Shown here: piece by piece, positions 10,010 through 20,995 of the stretch
Layout of the letters: each line of letters opens with the position of its first letter
How positions within the stretch are numbered: position 1 is the first letter of the stretch
Assembly (NCBI GenBank): GCA_003254885.1
Contig: QANT01000024.1
Location: 1-54,229, forward strand
Length of the DNA: 54,229 bases
Source of the DNA: Purshia tridentata
Lineage: Eukaryota > Streptophyta > Magnoliopsida > Rosales > Rosaceae
Direction of reading: 5' to 3'
The notes under the pieces: model-generated
Told to the model about the DNA's origin: nothing
Databases searched by the model: none
The model's input: only the letters and a program-made list of their open reading frames with translations
Program-made: the position numbers and the translations under genes

Positions 10010-13000
10010 ATGGCGAGTCGACTCGTTGTCGCTTTCACACTGAGCGCTTTGCTCTTCTTCTCCCACTCAGCACTCTGCAAGGTCTCGCACGTCGAAGACG
10101 ACGACGACGATCTCAGCTTCCTCGAAGAGCCAAGCGACCAAAACGACGCCGCCGCGCCGCACTATCCAGATCCGAACCATTTCGACGAGGAAGACAACTA
10201 CGAAGATTTCGAGAACTACTCCGATTTTGACGACGGCGAGCAGGAGGCGGCGGATAAAGAACCGGAAGTGGACGAGAAAGACGTCGTCGTTTTGAAGGAG
10301 ACGAACTTCACCGATGTGGTGGAGAAGAACAGGTTCGTGATGGTCGAGTTCTACGCGCCGTGGTGTGGTCACTGCCAGGCCTTGGCTCCGGAGTACGCCG
10401 CCGCCGCCACGGAGCTGAAGGGGGAAGATGTTGTTTTGGCCAAAGTCGATGCCACCGAAGAGAACTTGTTGGCTCAGGAGTACGATGTCCAGGGCTTCCC
10501 TACTGTGTTTTTCTTCATTGATGGCGTTCACAAGCCTTACACAGGCCAAAGGACGAAGTCAGTTTCTTCCTTTCTCTTTTTCTTATATTTTTAAAGAATT
10601 ATGAAAATTACAGAGGCTGAGTTTTTTTTATTTTATTCATTTATTTTGTGAAATTTGAATTCAGAGAGGGTATAGTTACCTGGATTAAGAAGAAGGTAGG
10701 ACCTGGTATCCACAACGTGACCACATTGGATGATGCGGAACGCATATTGACTGCTGAAAGTAAACTCGTTTTGGGCTACCTCAACTCTTTGGAGGTATGT
10801 CTTTGTTCAATTTTCGACTTTATGTTATGAAATTTTAGAAATTTTGTCCTGGGTAATGCATGATTCTGTGAATGTTAAAGTTAATGCATTAGCGTTCGAT
10901 TAATGGGTACAATGAATTACTTGGTCGTTTAATTATATAGCAGTAATTTGGAGAAAAAACGAAAAAATTCTTGTAGCTTTCAGTTGATAATTCTTGGACT
11001 AGGAAGGGAATCAATCTTAAATTAAAAATGCGGTGAAAGCAGTGCACATATAGTTGACCTCCTAGATGTTTGTCCAGTATTTTCACTCTGATGTTAAAGT
11101 AGCCTGGTATATTACGGCATGTTTGGCTGTCAAAATGCAGAATTCGGGCTCCGCTGAATTTTGCATCCTGTGTGTTAGCACATAACAATAGTCTAGAATA
11201 AGAATTTAAAACTGTGTAATTGATGAAGCGCAGAAAAAACCCCAGATTCTCGTTTTGTATAATATATGGCTATATGTAGAGGCTTAATTTATAAAATAAA
11301 AATAAAAGAGAGAGAGAGAAGAGAAACAAAGGTCAATGAGAAGCTCCCATATGTTATTCCTATTAGCTATTCTAATCTGTCTCCCATGATATTTTTACTC
11401 ATTTTCATTATTCCTTGTCCTTGTGATAACAGGGTCCTGAGAGTGACGAGCTTGCTGCTGCTTCAAGACTCGAAGATGATGTCAACTTTTACCAAACAGT
11501 GGATCCTAAGGTGTCAAAACTTTTCCATATTGACCCTGAAGTTAAACGCCCCGTTTTGGTCCTGCTTAAGAAGGAAGCTGATAAACTAAGCTATTTCGGT
11601 TAGTTCCTTTATTGTTTTCTTATTTGATACAATCTCTCAAATTAATTTTTATGGGTTATGCTCAGTTTCTCATTTCTGCAGATGACCAATTTAATAAGGC
11701 TTCAATTGCCGAGTTTGTCTTTGCGAACAAGCTTCCTTTGGTTATCACTTTTACTAGGGAAAATGCCCCTTCCATTTTTGAAAGTGAAATCAAGAAACAG
11801 GTAGTTTGCAGTCAGTTTGTATCTGTTATAGATTTTACTTCAAGATTATAAAATTCTTTGCAATAGAGTATTCAATATTTCATGCTGATTGACATATATG
11901 AAAATTTTCATTCTCAGCTGTTGCTCTTTGCCACTTCAAATGATTCAGAGAAGGTTCTCCCAAATTTCCATGAGGCAGCAAAATTTTTCAAAGGAAAGGT
12001 ATAGTTATTATCAGCAAGTGCTCTAAAATATGTTCTATTTTTTGGATTGAATGGTAAAAACTTTTTTAAGAGTATCTAAAATATCGATTGTATATCTGCA
12101 TATAGAAAGGAAAAATCGTAATGAATACATAGGTATGTCATTATTATCATTACTGTTACAAGATAGCTTTTAGAAATGGTTTTAAAAAATTGGATAACTT
12201 TAACAGCATTTTGTTTTTGGTGGTCTTGAATTACGGATAAAGTGCTCTGGAAATAGGCTGATTTCAAGTAAAAACTCTATAATCAGTTCCAGAATAAGTG
12301 ATCCTTTCATTCTACTTCATATTGTTTAGTCATTTTTTTAATGATTAAAGTACTATTGAGAAACTCCTGGCCACTTCTTTTACATTTTTGAGGGTAATCT
12401 TGGTTTATATTATCAAAGGATGTAGCCAATCTTAGACAAGAAAATCTAGAGTAAAAATGGGGGTGGTAGTCAAAATCAACTCATTAGAATTTCCATTCCA
12501 TGTGAAACAGTCTAGACTTGAAATAGTGTTGATCACCTGTTTTTTCATTTCCCAATTGCTTGAAATTTATGATTAAGAGAGTTTAGGGAAGCTGGATTGA
12601 GCTGGGTGGTTCCAGCATCTTGCATAGCATTATTGTGTGAAAAAGCACAAGCTGTCTGGGGAAGGAAGAAGTATTTAGTTTAGTCCAATGGAGATGTGTG
12701 ATGCCTGTGTTTTGGGTGGTATTACTAGGAAGAAATATGTTCTTTTATAGCCTCAGGGGAGATGTGGAGGAGGTTTGGTGGGATAAAGTTCAATTTTGGT
12801 CACCATTGCACCTACCTTATTAATAAAATATTGTTTCATATTCAAAAAAGAAAAAGAAATACATTGTCCTTTAAGTAGGTTGGTCATTTTGTGTTAATTT
12901 TCAATATGTTTTTTCAGTTGTTCTCTGTAGCCAGTAAATATGACCTGAATATATATGGGCTGATGGGCATCTGATCTTTTTTGGCTTCTAAAGACATCCA

Positions 13001-13454
13001 TATGCAGTATTCTAAACAAAGAAATGAAATCTTATTCTTTAACAAAAATGAAGAAATTAAATCCAAAATTTCTTTTAGGCTACTTATCTATATATGTTTG
13101 GTTACTTGCAGCTTATCTTTGTATATGTGCAAACTGATAATGAAGATGTCGGAAAGCCAGTTTCAGAATATTTTGGTATCAGTGGTGATGCTCCAACGGT
13201 AATCTTTTCTTAACCTTGGTAAAATTTTTTTTTTTTGCCTTTAGAAGGATAGATTCTACAGTTCTAATTTTGTATGCAGTGAATTCAGGTGTGTGTAGTG
13301 AAATTGATAATTTTGTTCCTTATAGGTTCTTGGGTACACTGGAAATGATGATGCTAGGAAATTTATTCTTGACGGAGAAATCACCTACGCTAAAATAAAG
13401 GTTGCAACTCTCTCTGTCCGTCTCTTTCTGTCTGTCTGTCTGTCTGTCTGTCTG

Positions 13455-13494
<40 letters not shown>

Positions 13495-14775
13495 AGTTTG
13501 GAGGATAAACTGGAAATGATGATGCTAGGAAATTTATTCTTGATGGAGAAATCACCTATGCTAAAATAAAGGTTGCAACTCTCTCTGTCCGTCCCTTTCT
13601 ATCTGTCTGTCTGTCTGTCTGTATCTCTCTCTCTCTCTCTCTAAGTTTGGAGGATATGTTCTAACCGGACATTATGAATTTATTATTCATCAGGCTTTTG
13701 GGGAGGAATTTCTTGAGGACAAGCTTAAACCTTTCTTTAAGTCAGACCCAATTCCTGAAACTGTAAGTTTTATGTTTCATTTCTCCACCTAATTCTGTCA
13801 TCTTGGTTCACTATCCTAAGTTATATGTATTGCTGATTGGCTCAGAATGATGGGGACGTGAAAATAGTGGTTGGGAATAACTTTGATGAAATTGTGTTGG
13901 ATGAGTCGAAGGATGTTCTTCTCGAGGTAACACTGGAACGTCAGAAACAAACAACTAATTGGTTAAAATTTAACTTTTTGAGGTGCTCAATTTATATCTA
14001 TTATCTCAGATTTATGCACCCTGGTGCGGGCATTGCCAATCTCTGGAGCCAACCTGGAACAAGCTTGCCAAACATCTACGAGGCATTGAGTCTCTTGTTA
14101 TAGCCAAGATGGACGGAACCACAAATGAGCATCCCAGGGCAAAGGTAATTTCAAATTTAAAATATGCTGTGGGTTAAATGTTAGATTGACTTATTTCCAA
14201 CTGCCTATTAGAGAGCTTCGGGGCCAAACTTTGGTGTGAATGCTAGATGTGTTTTCTAGTGAATGCTAGATGTGTGTGAAAATCTGCTTTCTATTTTTAC
14301 GCATCTGTACATCATTTAGCAATGAATTTTATATGCAATGACTAATGTCCATATCATTGTCTTGGGGTAAAAATTGAATGTCTAAATATAAACTGCAACT
14401 TTGCGGTGAACTTCTGTTCATTTTATTTTGCAGGCGGATGGGTTCCCTACACTTCTATTCTTCCCAGCTGGAAATAAAAGCTTTGATCCAGTAAGTGGCA
14501 TATAGAATTGTTAAATGTGTTTCCTTGAATTATCATTTGCATATTCCTTTCTTCTTTCCCCTTATTTTGCATCTTATGTGGAATATCTGGTTCCTTGGTG
14601 TTGACAGATTACTGTAGATACTGATCGTACAGTGGTGGCATTATACAAATTTCTCAAGAAAAACGCATCGATCCCTTTCAAGCTCCAAAAGCCAACTTCA
14701 ACTCCGAAATCCGAGAGTTGTGATGCTAAAGAGAGCCAAGAGAGCAGCACAAATGATTTGAAGGATGAATTATGA
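10010..14775 (+). CDS. PDIL1-4: Protein disulfide isomerase, PDIL1-3/1-4 type
   Basis: Twelve exons: 10010-10557, 10665-10794, 11433-11598, 11682-11800, 11918-11998, 13112-13198, 13326-13400, 13694-13762, 13846-13926, 14010-14144, 14434-14490 and 14608-14775. They give 571 aa with every phase consistent. The product is an ER-lumen thiol oxidoreductase that forms and rearranges disulfides in secretory proteins. It has a signal peptide (about 1-23), a strongly acidic stretch (about 28-90), a first thioredoxin domain with WCGHC (C119, C122), two redox-inactive thioredoxin-like domains, a second WCGHC (C458, C461) and a C-terminal KDEL retention signal. The long acidic N-terminus marks the plant PDIL1-3/1-4 group; PDIL1-4 is preferred mainly on synteny. 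Intron 5 is 1.1 kb. Exon 7 has a defective tandem copy downstream, described separately. Confidence 0.95.
13338..13656 (+). repeat. Tandem duplication of PDI exon 7 with CT/TCTG microsatellites
   Basis: Copy 1 (13338-13508) contains most of exon 7, its donor and a TCTG/CT microsatellite. Copy 2 (13509-13656) repeats the same order with a shorter microsatellite. The coding part differs by two synonymous C-to-T changes. In copy 2 the pure CT tract of copy 1 takes the position of the polypyrimidine tract. Confidence 0.9.
13497..13571 (+). pseudogene. Duplicate PDI exon 7 with in-frame stop
   Basis: The copy of exon 7 is preceded by a long CT tract and an AAG acceptor (AG at 13495-13496) and followed by the same 'aaag|gttgc' donor. 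It would be 75 nt, exactly the size of exon 7, in the same phase. Its first four codons read TTT GGA GGA TAA where exon 7 has GTT CTT GGG TAC, so inclusion would end translation after about two thirds of the protein. The normal mRNA must skip it. Confidence 0.7.
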
Positions 14776-17700
14776 GGGATTTAAATTGTGTATGCTAATT
14801 TGTCTGTCTAGTATGTGCCATCTGTGTGGTAGAAAACAGATAATTGTCAGATAAGAGAAAAATAGAGAGACCATAAAGGAAAAGAGAATCCAAACCAGCA
14901 ATTTAAACCCCAAACCCCCTACCCGAACAGATATCCCGAAAAATTAGGTGTTTACTTACAGCCTGCAAGTTTTGAATGTGGAATTTAAGAAACAACTGCT
15001 GAAGAATTTAATAAAATGCACCCTTCTCCCATTTTCCCCTCTCGATTTTGGGATGTATCCGTTCTTCTCTTTGATAATTCTTATGATAAGGCAATGGCAA
15101 GCTATAGTTCACATCTTTGCATCTCTGACTATTTTGGCTGTTGGGGCTGTCATTTAGATTTTAGGGATTTATGGGGAACCATAAAAATGAGGTATTCAAC
15201 TCTTCATGGAAATTATTTTAGCTTTAACATATAAATATATAAGGGAGTTAAAAAATTTGGGGGCCCTAAATATTTAGGTGCCCGTAGCGGTTGTTTATTT
15301 TTTCCACCTTTAAAGCTAGCCCACTGCTAACATACAATCCTTAAAAAAATTATAAGGGCTTGTTCTGTTTACAAAATTAATTTTTTGGGAGATAAATTCT
15401 TTTGCTTTTTTCAGGATGAAGGGAATGTGAAATTCATTTTCCAGTGTTTGGTAATCTTGGGAGAGTAAATTGGAAATTATTTTTTTATTTTCATTCCCAT
15501 ATTTGGGTTATGCAGGAGTTGAAAATGAAAAATTTCAGTTTTTTAATTATATCCTCATCTATTATTTATTTAAGGAATGAATATATGTGAAATAATAGCA
15601 GATGTTATTTTGAAATAATAGCAAGGTTGGTTATGTCTAAAAAATAAGGAATAAATGCTTTCTTAAGAGGGGAAAAACAAAACCAAGTTAGAGCAAATGT
15701 TTTATTTTCATCAATAAGGGAATTAGATTCTATTGGACCATGAATTGATTTTCCTTCTCTATACTTACCAAACGTGAGAATCCAAACAAATCCTAAAGGT
15801 ATGTTTTAATGTAGAATTTGAAGACAAAATTTGTGTTTATGCGGGAGTTTAAAATATCAAGTTTACAATTACTTTGTCGTTTGGCAACTTCAAAAACAAA
15901 ATTTTTGAAGTTCCATGGAATTTTAAAACATAACTGTTAATACCAAAAGTTAAGGATCCAAGATATGCCTATTTAGGCTTGAGTTTGGACCCTTCTCCTT
16001 TTCCAGTAAGCAACAAAAATAAAAATGAGCAAGTGGTGACACACTAACATGATGTATCATTTTATCTTCATAATTTTTTTTAGAGGCGACGTGTTACCAA
16101 CTACGGCTCTACAATTAGTGTAAAATATATTGGCTTATAAAAGATTAGAGACTGGAATCAACCAAAAATAAAGAAAACGAAAAGGTCAACTTTTGACCTC
16201 TGTAATATGGAAGAGCTGGTAAATATTTTTCCATTTGTCTAGTAAGAGTAGGATTGGACCTATTACACTACCCTTAGACTGTTACTTATTTTCTGGAAAG
16301 CCAAAGGGAATATTCTTTCAAAAATAAAATAAAAAATGCAATATCTTATGGGAATTTTAGTTGTTAATCATATTTAGGCAGCTATATTTATATGCATGTG
16401 AGACCATGTGCAATCGCGATTTAGAATTCACTGTAATTTGTTTTGCTTACATTTAACTATTTAAGGACGTTATAAATTAATCTTAAATTAATTGAAAGGA
16501 TGCTTGCTTGCTTTCTTTTATTATGAATCCGGGTCATTTATTTGTTTTTTATCTGAGTTTTTTTGCTTAATTTTTAATTTTAGCTATGTATTTATTATAT
16601 AGGAAAAATTATACTATTAGTCAACTAACTTATAAAGTAGTTTCATTGTGGTCTACGAATTTATTTTCATTCTAAAGTATTCCTAAACTTAAGAACTCGG
16701 CCATTTAATGTATAACTCAACAACTCGACCAGGTTTTAATTGCGTAGTACAAACCCAGGCGTGTGAACCACAGACAACATCGGCACCCACGTATCCATAG
16801 AAACCATGGCCAATACAAAAATAGAAAAGGGTTCTTTCTAATTTTGGTACATTAATCTTTATCTTTTAACAACAATCATTCTTTGATTTGTTTTTTTTTT
16901 TTTTCAATAGATTCTTCATTAACTTAAGAACTAAAAATTTTTAAAAAAATGGGTGGCAATTTTGTACACTTGCATTTTTATCTTTGTTTTTATACCATAA
17001 TAATTGAAGAAATACAAGAGGAACAACATAAAATAAAGAGAAGAATACAAGTGTTGCAAAATAAGAGTGTAATTTCCTCTTTCGTTTCAATATATTTGCT
17101 CAGACTCTAAAAAGAAAAGTTAAAAAATGGGTACCCAATATTGCACACCTTCTTGCTCAAATCATGCTGTTTTTCATGTTGGTTTTAATATATGGTTTGA
17201 TGTCTTGCCTAATTGGCTTGCTGTATAAAAAGGTTAAAAAATAGTCTTGACAAAGATAATTTTAAACAATAGTCTTTTAACTTAAGTTATATCCCTAATT
17301 TCATTCCATATTTATCGTGAAGATATTCCTTTTCAATTAACGTGGAATATAAAGACAAATGAGTACCCAACTGGCCACATATATCATGTGCAACAGCACT
17401 AGTAGCATGGAAAACGAAATTTCCTCCCGCGTTTATTTTGCTCACAATAACAACCATCCCTTTGGCTTCATTTACACGTCTTTAATTAATAAATAAATAT
17501 CTGCCTTTTCATGTCCTTCAAATTAAACACACGCATTTAGCATTCTCTCTTTTTTCCTCTAAATTTAATTTAAACAAAAACAAAATTACATAAAACCCCA
17601 GAATTGAAATCCCAACTCACCTCCTTCCCCGCATTTCTCTACATCCGGTGCTTCGCGCCTCTTCCCGCTTTCGTACGCCACCTACGTGTTCAGATCTGAA

Positions 17701-17932
17701 TCCACCTCTCTCCCTTCTCCTTCAATCCAGGCCGTTCACCTTTCTCGCCTCCCCAGGTCTTCTCCTTTCATATTCGATCAGATCTCCCCCTACACTCTTC
17801 AAAACCGTTTCTCAAAAATTCTCAACTTCTCGCTCACTTCGTCTTCCACTCAATTTCCTCAGATCCACATTTTCTCGGGATAATTTCTCGATTCTCGAAC
17901 CTTCTTCTTCTTCTTCTTCATTTCATTCGGCA
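14776..17932. other. Intergenic between PDI and the AGP-like gene
   Basis: PDI 3' UTR is followed by AT-rich DNA with many T and A runs and no supportable gene. A candidate foldback element lies at about 15354-15797. From about 17580 the sequence becomes CT-rich (ctccttccccgcatttctct), as expected for the leader of the next gene. An open frame reads through from 17648 into the AGP-like protein but has no ATG before 17933. Confidence 0.5.
15354..15797. mobile_element. Candidate MITE-like foldback element
   Basis: The left end 'agggcttgttctgtttac' resembles the reverse complement of the right end 'aggatttgtttggattctc'. Further in, 'gtttggtaatcttgggagag' resembles the reverse complement of the sequence at about 15755-15772 (gtttggtaagtatagagaa). 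About 440 bp, AT-rich, non-coding. Inverted repeats are imperfect and no clean target duplication is visible; hAT-type ancestry is a guess. Confidence 0.35.
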
Positions 17933-18445
17933 ATGGCGAGGTTCGTCGAGTTCTGCTTGCCCCTGCTTCTGGCCTTTCTCTTAGTCCAATTCGCCGCATC
18001 TTCTTCTTCTACTCAGCCGGAGTCTTCACCGAGTCCATCGCCTGAACTCGCTGCCGATGCACCATCGCCTTCATCTTCCGCGCCGATTTCTTTCCCTCCA
18101 TCCCTCTCTCCGGCGGACTCACCAGCAAACTCGCCAGACACTTCTTCGCCTCCCGCGCCTCCATCCGGCGCGCCGGAGTACTCATCAGGGAGTCCGAGTT
18201 CTTCTCCTTCACCGGCGCCGTCGACGGCGAGCGACCTCAACCACAGCGATGTGAACGATGACTCTGGCGAAGCGGAGGCGAAGTCCGGAGGTGGAGGAAT
18301 GAGCGTAGGAAAGAAGGCCGGGATCGCCGTGGGAGTGCTTTTGGGAGCTTGTATGGTTGGACTGGGAGGATTGGTGTACAAGAAGCGCCAAGATAACCTT
18401 CGCCGAGCTCAGTACGGATACGCCGCCAGGAGAGAGTTTCTCTGA
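17933..18445 (+). CDS. Arabinogalactan-protein-like, membrane-anchored protein
   Basis: Single exon, 170 aa, starting at the first in-frame ATG after a CT-rich leader. It has a signal peptide (MARFVEFCLPLLLAFLLVQF), then a Pro/Ala/Ser/Thr-rich region (SPSPSPE, ADAPSPSSS, PAPSTAS) of the sort that is hydroxylated and arabinogalactosylated in plant cell walls. A transmembrane helix (AGIAVGVLLGACMVGLGGLV) is followed by a short basic tail ending YGYAARREFL. The tail makes it a membrane-anchored rather than GPI-anchored type. Its position between PDI and HDS suggests equivalence to the small membrane protein at At5g60630 (from memory). A wall or membrane-surface role is inferred from composition. 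No ligand or enzyme domain is present. Confidence 0.8.
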   Translation: MARFVEFCLPLLLAFLLVQFAASSSSTQPESSPSPSPELAADAPSPSSSAPISFPPSLSPADSPANSPDTSSPPAPPSGAPEYSSGSPSSSPSPAPSTASDLNHSDVNDDSGEAEAKSGGGGMSVGKKAGIAVGVLLGACMVGLGGLVYKKRQDNLRRAQYGYAARREFL

Positions 18446-20995
18446 AGCACTCACTCGCACGAATTGATGCTTTCAGAGGTTAATTACTATGAAAATTTAC
18501 AATTGCTGCTATTAATTTCTCGTAGTTTTTTTTTCTTTAATTTTTCTGTGATTGTTTAGTATATGATTGGATTTGAGAATTTTGGGGATGGTGAAATGGT
18601 GATTCAATTTGATTCTTGATTCTTTGGCCCGCCGGCGGTTGGTAATAGTTAGAATTTCGATTTTTTTTCTTTCTATTTTTGGAATCAGATTGAGACACTC
18701 TGATATTAGTCAATATTACTAGCCATTGATTTATTGCCTTATATTAGAATAATATATTAATAATTGGATTTAGAGTATACTTTGCTCGATTTTGATTGGC
18801 TCTATCTGTTTATGCTCTGATGTTTGGCTGCTAAGAAATTGAGCAGAAGAAAAGAGATTTAATAATTAATTTTGTTGGATTTTGACTCTTATTGATGTAG
18901 GTTCTTTCAATGCATGAAGCAACTGTATACTGTTTATTTCTGATTATATTTCAATGTTTGGGGTTGTTTTTATGGAGATTTTTTCGGAGCGACAGTGACG
19001 GGGTCATGGTCACATTGAAAATTAGTCGTTTTTATGAAACCACTTATTCATGCTCATCTTATATATGAACTAAATCTCTAGATTTAAAATCACCTCCTAA
19101 ATTAGTAACTGGATAATGGTTAATTAGATCAAATTGTTTGCATCAAGTTAACAAAAAGTGAGTTCTGAATTTCTGATACATTTTTTGCAAGTATTTGAAA
19201 TCCATTTTATTCTAAAGTTCAATTTGATTTGAGAGATGTTTTGGATTTCGAATACCATATAATTTTGCCATCATGAAATTAACGCTTGAGGTTTCATTAT
19301 ATACATAATACACCAAAAATTCAGAGTTATAATTTTCATTGTACATTCACATATTATAAATGCAGTAAAAGAGCATGGAGGGAAATTGATCAAAAGAGAG
19401 GGTGACCAATATTAGGGAATTGAGCATAGTAAATATTATGATATTTTGAAAAAATTCATTGTTACCCAAAAAAAAAAAAGTTCATCGACTAATTTGTAAA
19501 ATATTTATTAATTTTTTTTGTAATTCGCCAATAAAAAACAGTTTCCATTAACGCTTGAGGTTTCATTATATACATAATACACTAAAAATTCAGAGTTATA
19601 ATTTTCATTTTACATTCACATATTATAAATGCAGTAAAAGAGCATGGAGGGAAATTGACCAATATTTGGGAATTGAGCATAGTAAATATTATGATATTTT
19701 GAAAAAATTCATTGTTACCCAAAAAAAAAGAAGTTCATCGACTAATTTGTAAAATATTTATTAATTTTTTTTTGTAATTCGCCAATAAAAAACAGTTTCC
19801 ATGAAGAATAACAAAAAGTAAAGAAAACATGGCCAACTAAACTCTTCGCTCCTATCTTATCTTCTTCACCATCACAGGCTCATAGCGTCATATTATTGGT
19901 TGAGAAATTTTACGTTTTGTTGTAAAGTGCTACTCTAATCTTGCTAGAAACATTTTTGAGGGGATAGTCATTCACATTAAAATGATTTAGACACATGTAA
20001 TGTATGGTGTTGTTGTGACCATAAATTTATTTTCTTTTTTTTCATCAAGATAACCTTAGTACCTTACCATCCAAGTTTCCCTTATAAATCATATCCTAAT
20101 AAAATTCAGTATTTCTCTACTAAATTTAAAAAGACAACACTCGGTTCGGGCCCTTCGGGGCCTATTGTTGGGATGATATCTTAATATGACCTAACACATA
20201 TATTTTACTTTCTGTATAGTAACTTACTAATCACATTGTTACTGGAAATTTTAAATGAAACTACGACAAATACCAATTAATTATCGGGATCTCGTGCTAT
20301 TTAATCACAGGTTTGATTAATGTGGTTCAAGATGTATTGGATGTTAGTTGTGCCGGAGGTGCTGAACCTTGGTTATTATTTGGTGCGTGTCAAGTTGTAC
20401 AAGTATCAAAATGTAAAGGGTGTGAATGGTAGTCCTGGATCTGATAAGTGATCCATGTTGTTAGTGGTGTGTAATGAACAGAACTTGCTTACAATGATCA
20501 CACTCAATCAATTGCTACAAAATCCCTCCACCAAGTTAGGAAAAACAATAAAATAAACTTGCCTGCAACCGTTGTATACAACCTGTCTCTCACGTTCAAA
20601 TTGTTCCCTGTCAGTTACACAACCAGTTTTGACTTTCGAGTGAGAGAGGTAGAATAGCAAAAGTTGGTTATCTATGGAAAAGAATACAAGTAACAAGTTA
20701 ACTGATGTATCCACACGAAACATAAGGAGCTAGACTATTGATTTGCATCATCTACTACACTCTAAACCCTAAAATTTTCATTTATCAATGGGAGAATTAC
20801 TTTGTTGTTTTGTATACTAGATGAGTTACAATATACATGTTGCGCTGCAACTTGGTACAAATTTATTCACTGCAGCTTACAAGTACTTCATGTATTGCCT
20901 TCAACTGTGGGGACTTAAAAGTATACAACATGATGGGGACAACCCTCTCTCTTCAATGCCTCTTATTTCCATCTGCTGATTCGTGATTACAGCTC
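18446..20995. other. Convergent intergenic region, AGP-like to HDS
   Basis: The two genes point towards each other. A possible 3'-UTR intron of the AGP-like gene runs from 'cagag|gttaatt' (about 18480) to 'tgatgtag' (18900). A tandem duplication lies at 19278-19802. The remainder, including 20100-20700, is AT-rich without a supportable gene; the last part before 20996 contains HDS 3' UTR. Confidence 0.5.
19278..19802. repeat. Tandem duplication, about 270 + 255 bp
   Basis: Copy 1 (about 19278-19548) and copy 2 (about 19547-19802) both begin 'attaacgcttgaggtttcat' and end 'caataaaaaacagtttccat'. Copy 2 lacks about 15 bp present in copy 1 after 'gggaaattga'. Non-coding. Confidence 0.9.

Noticed and set aside
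10067..10549. Long minus-strand open frame (160 codons)
   Set aside because: It is the antisense of PDI exon 1, whose GC-rich, acidic-codon content keeps the reverse frame open.
17648..17932. In-frame N-terminal extension of the AGP-like protein
   Set aside because: No ATG occurs before 17933, and the residues after that ATG form a proper signal peptide.
18013..18381. Minus-strand Gly/Glu-rich frame
   Set aside because: Reverse of the Pro/Ser-rich AGP coding region.
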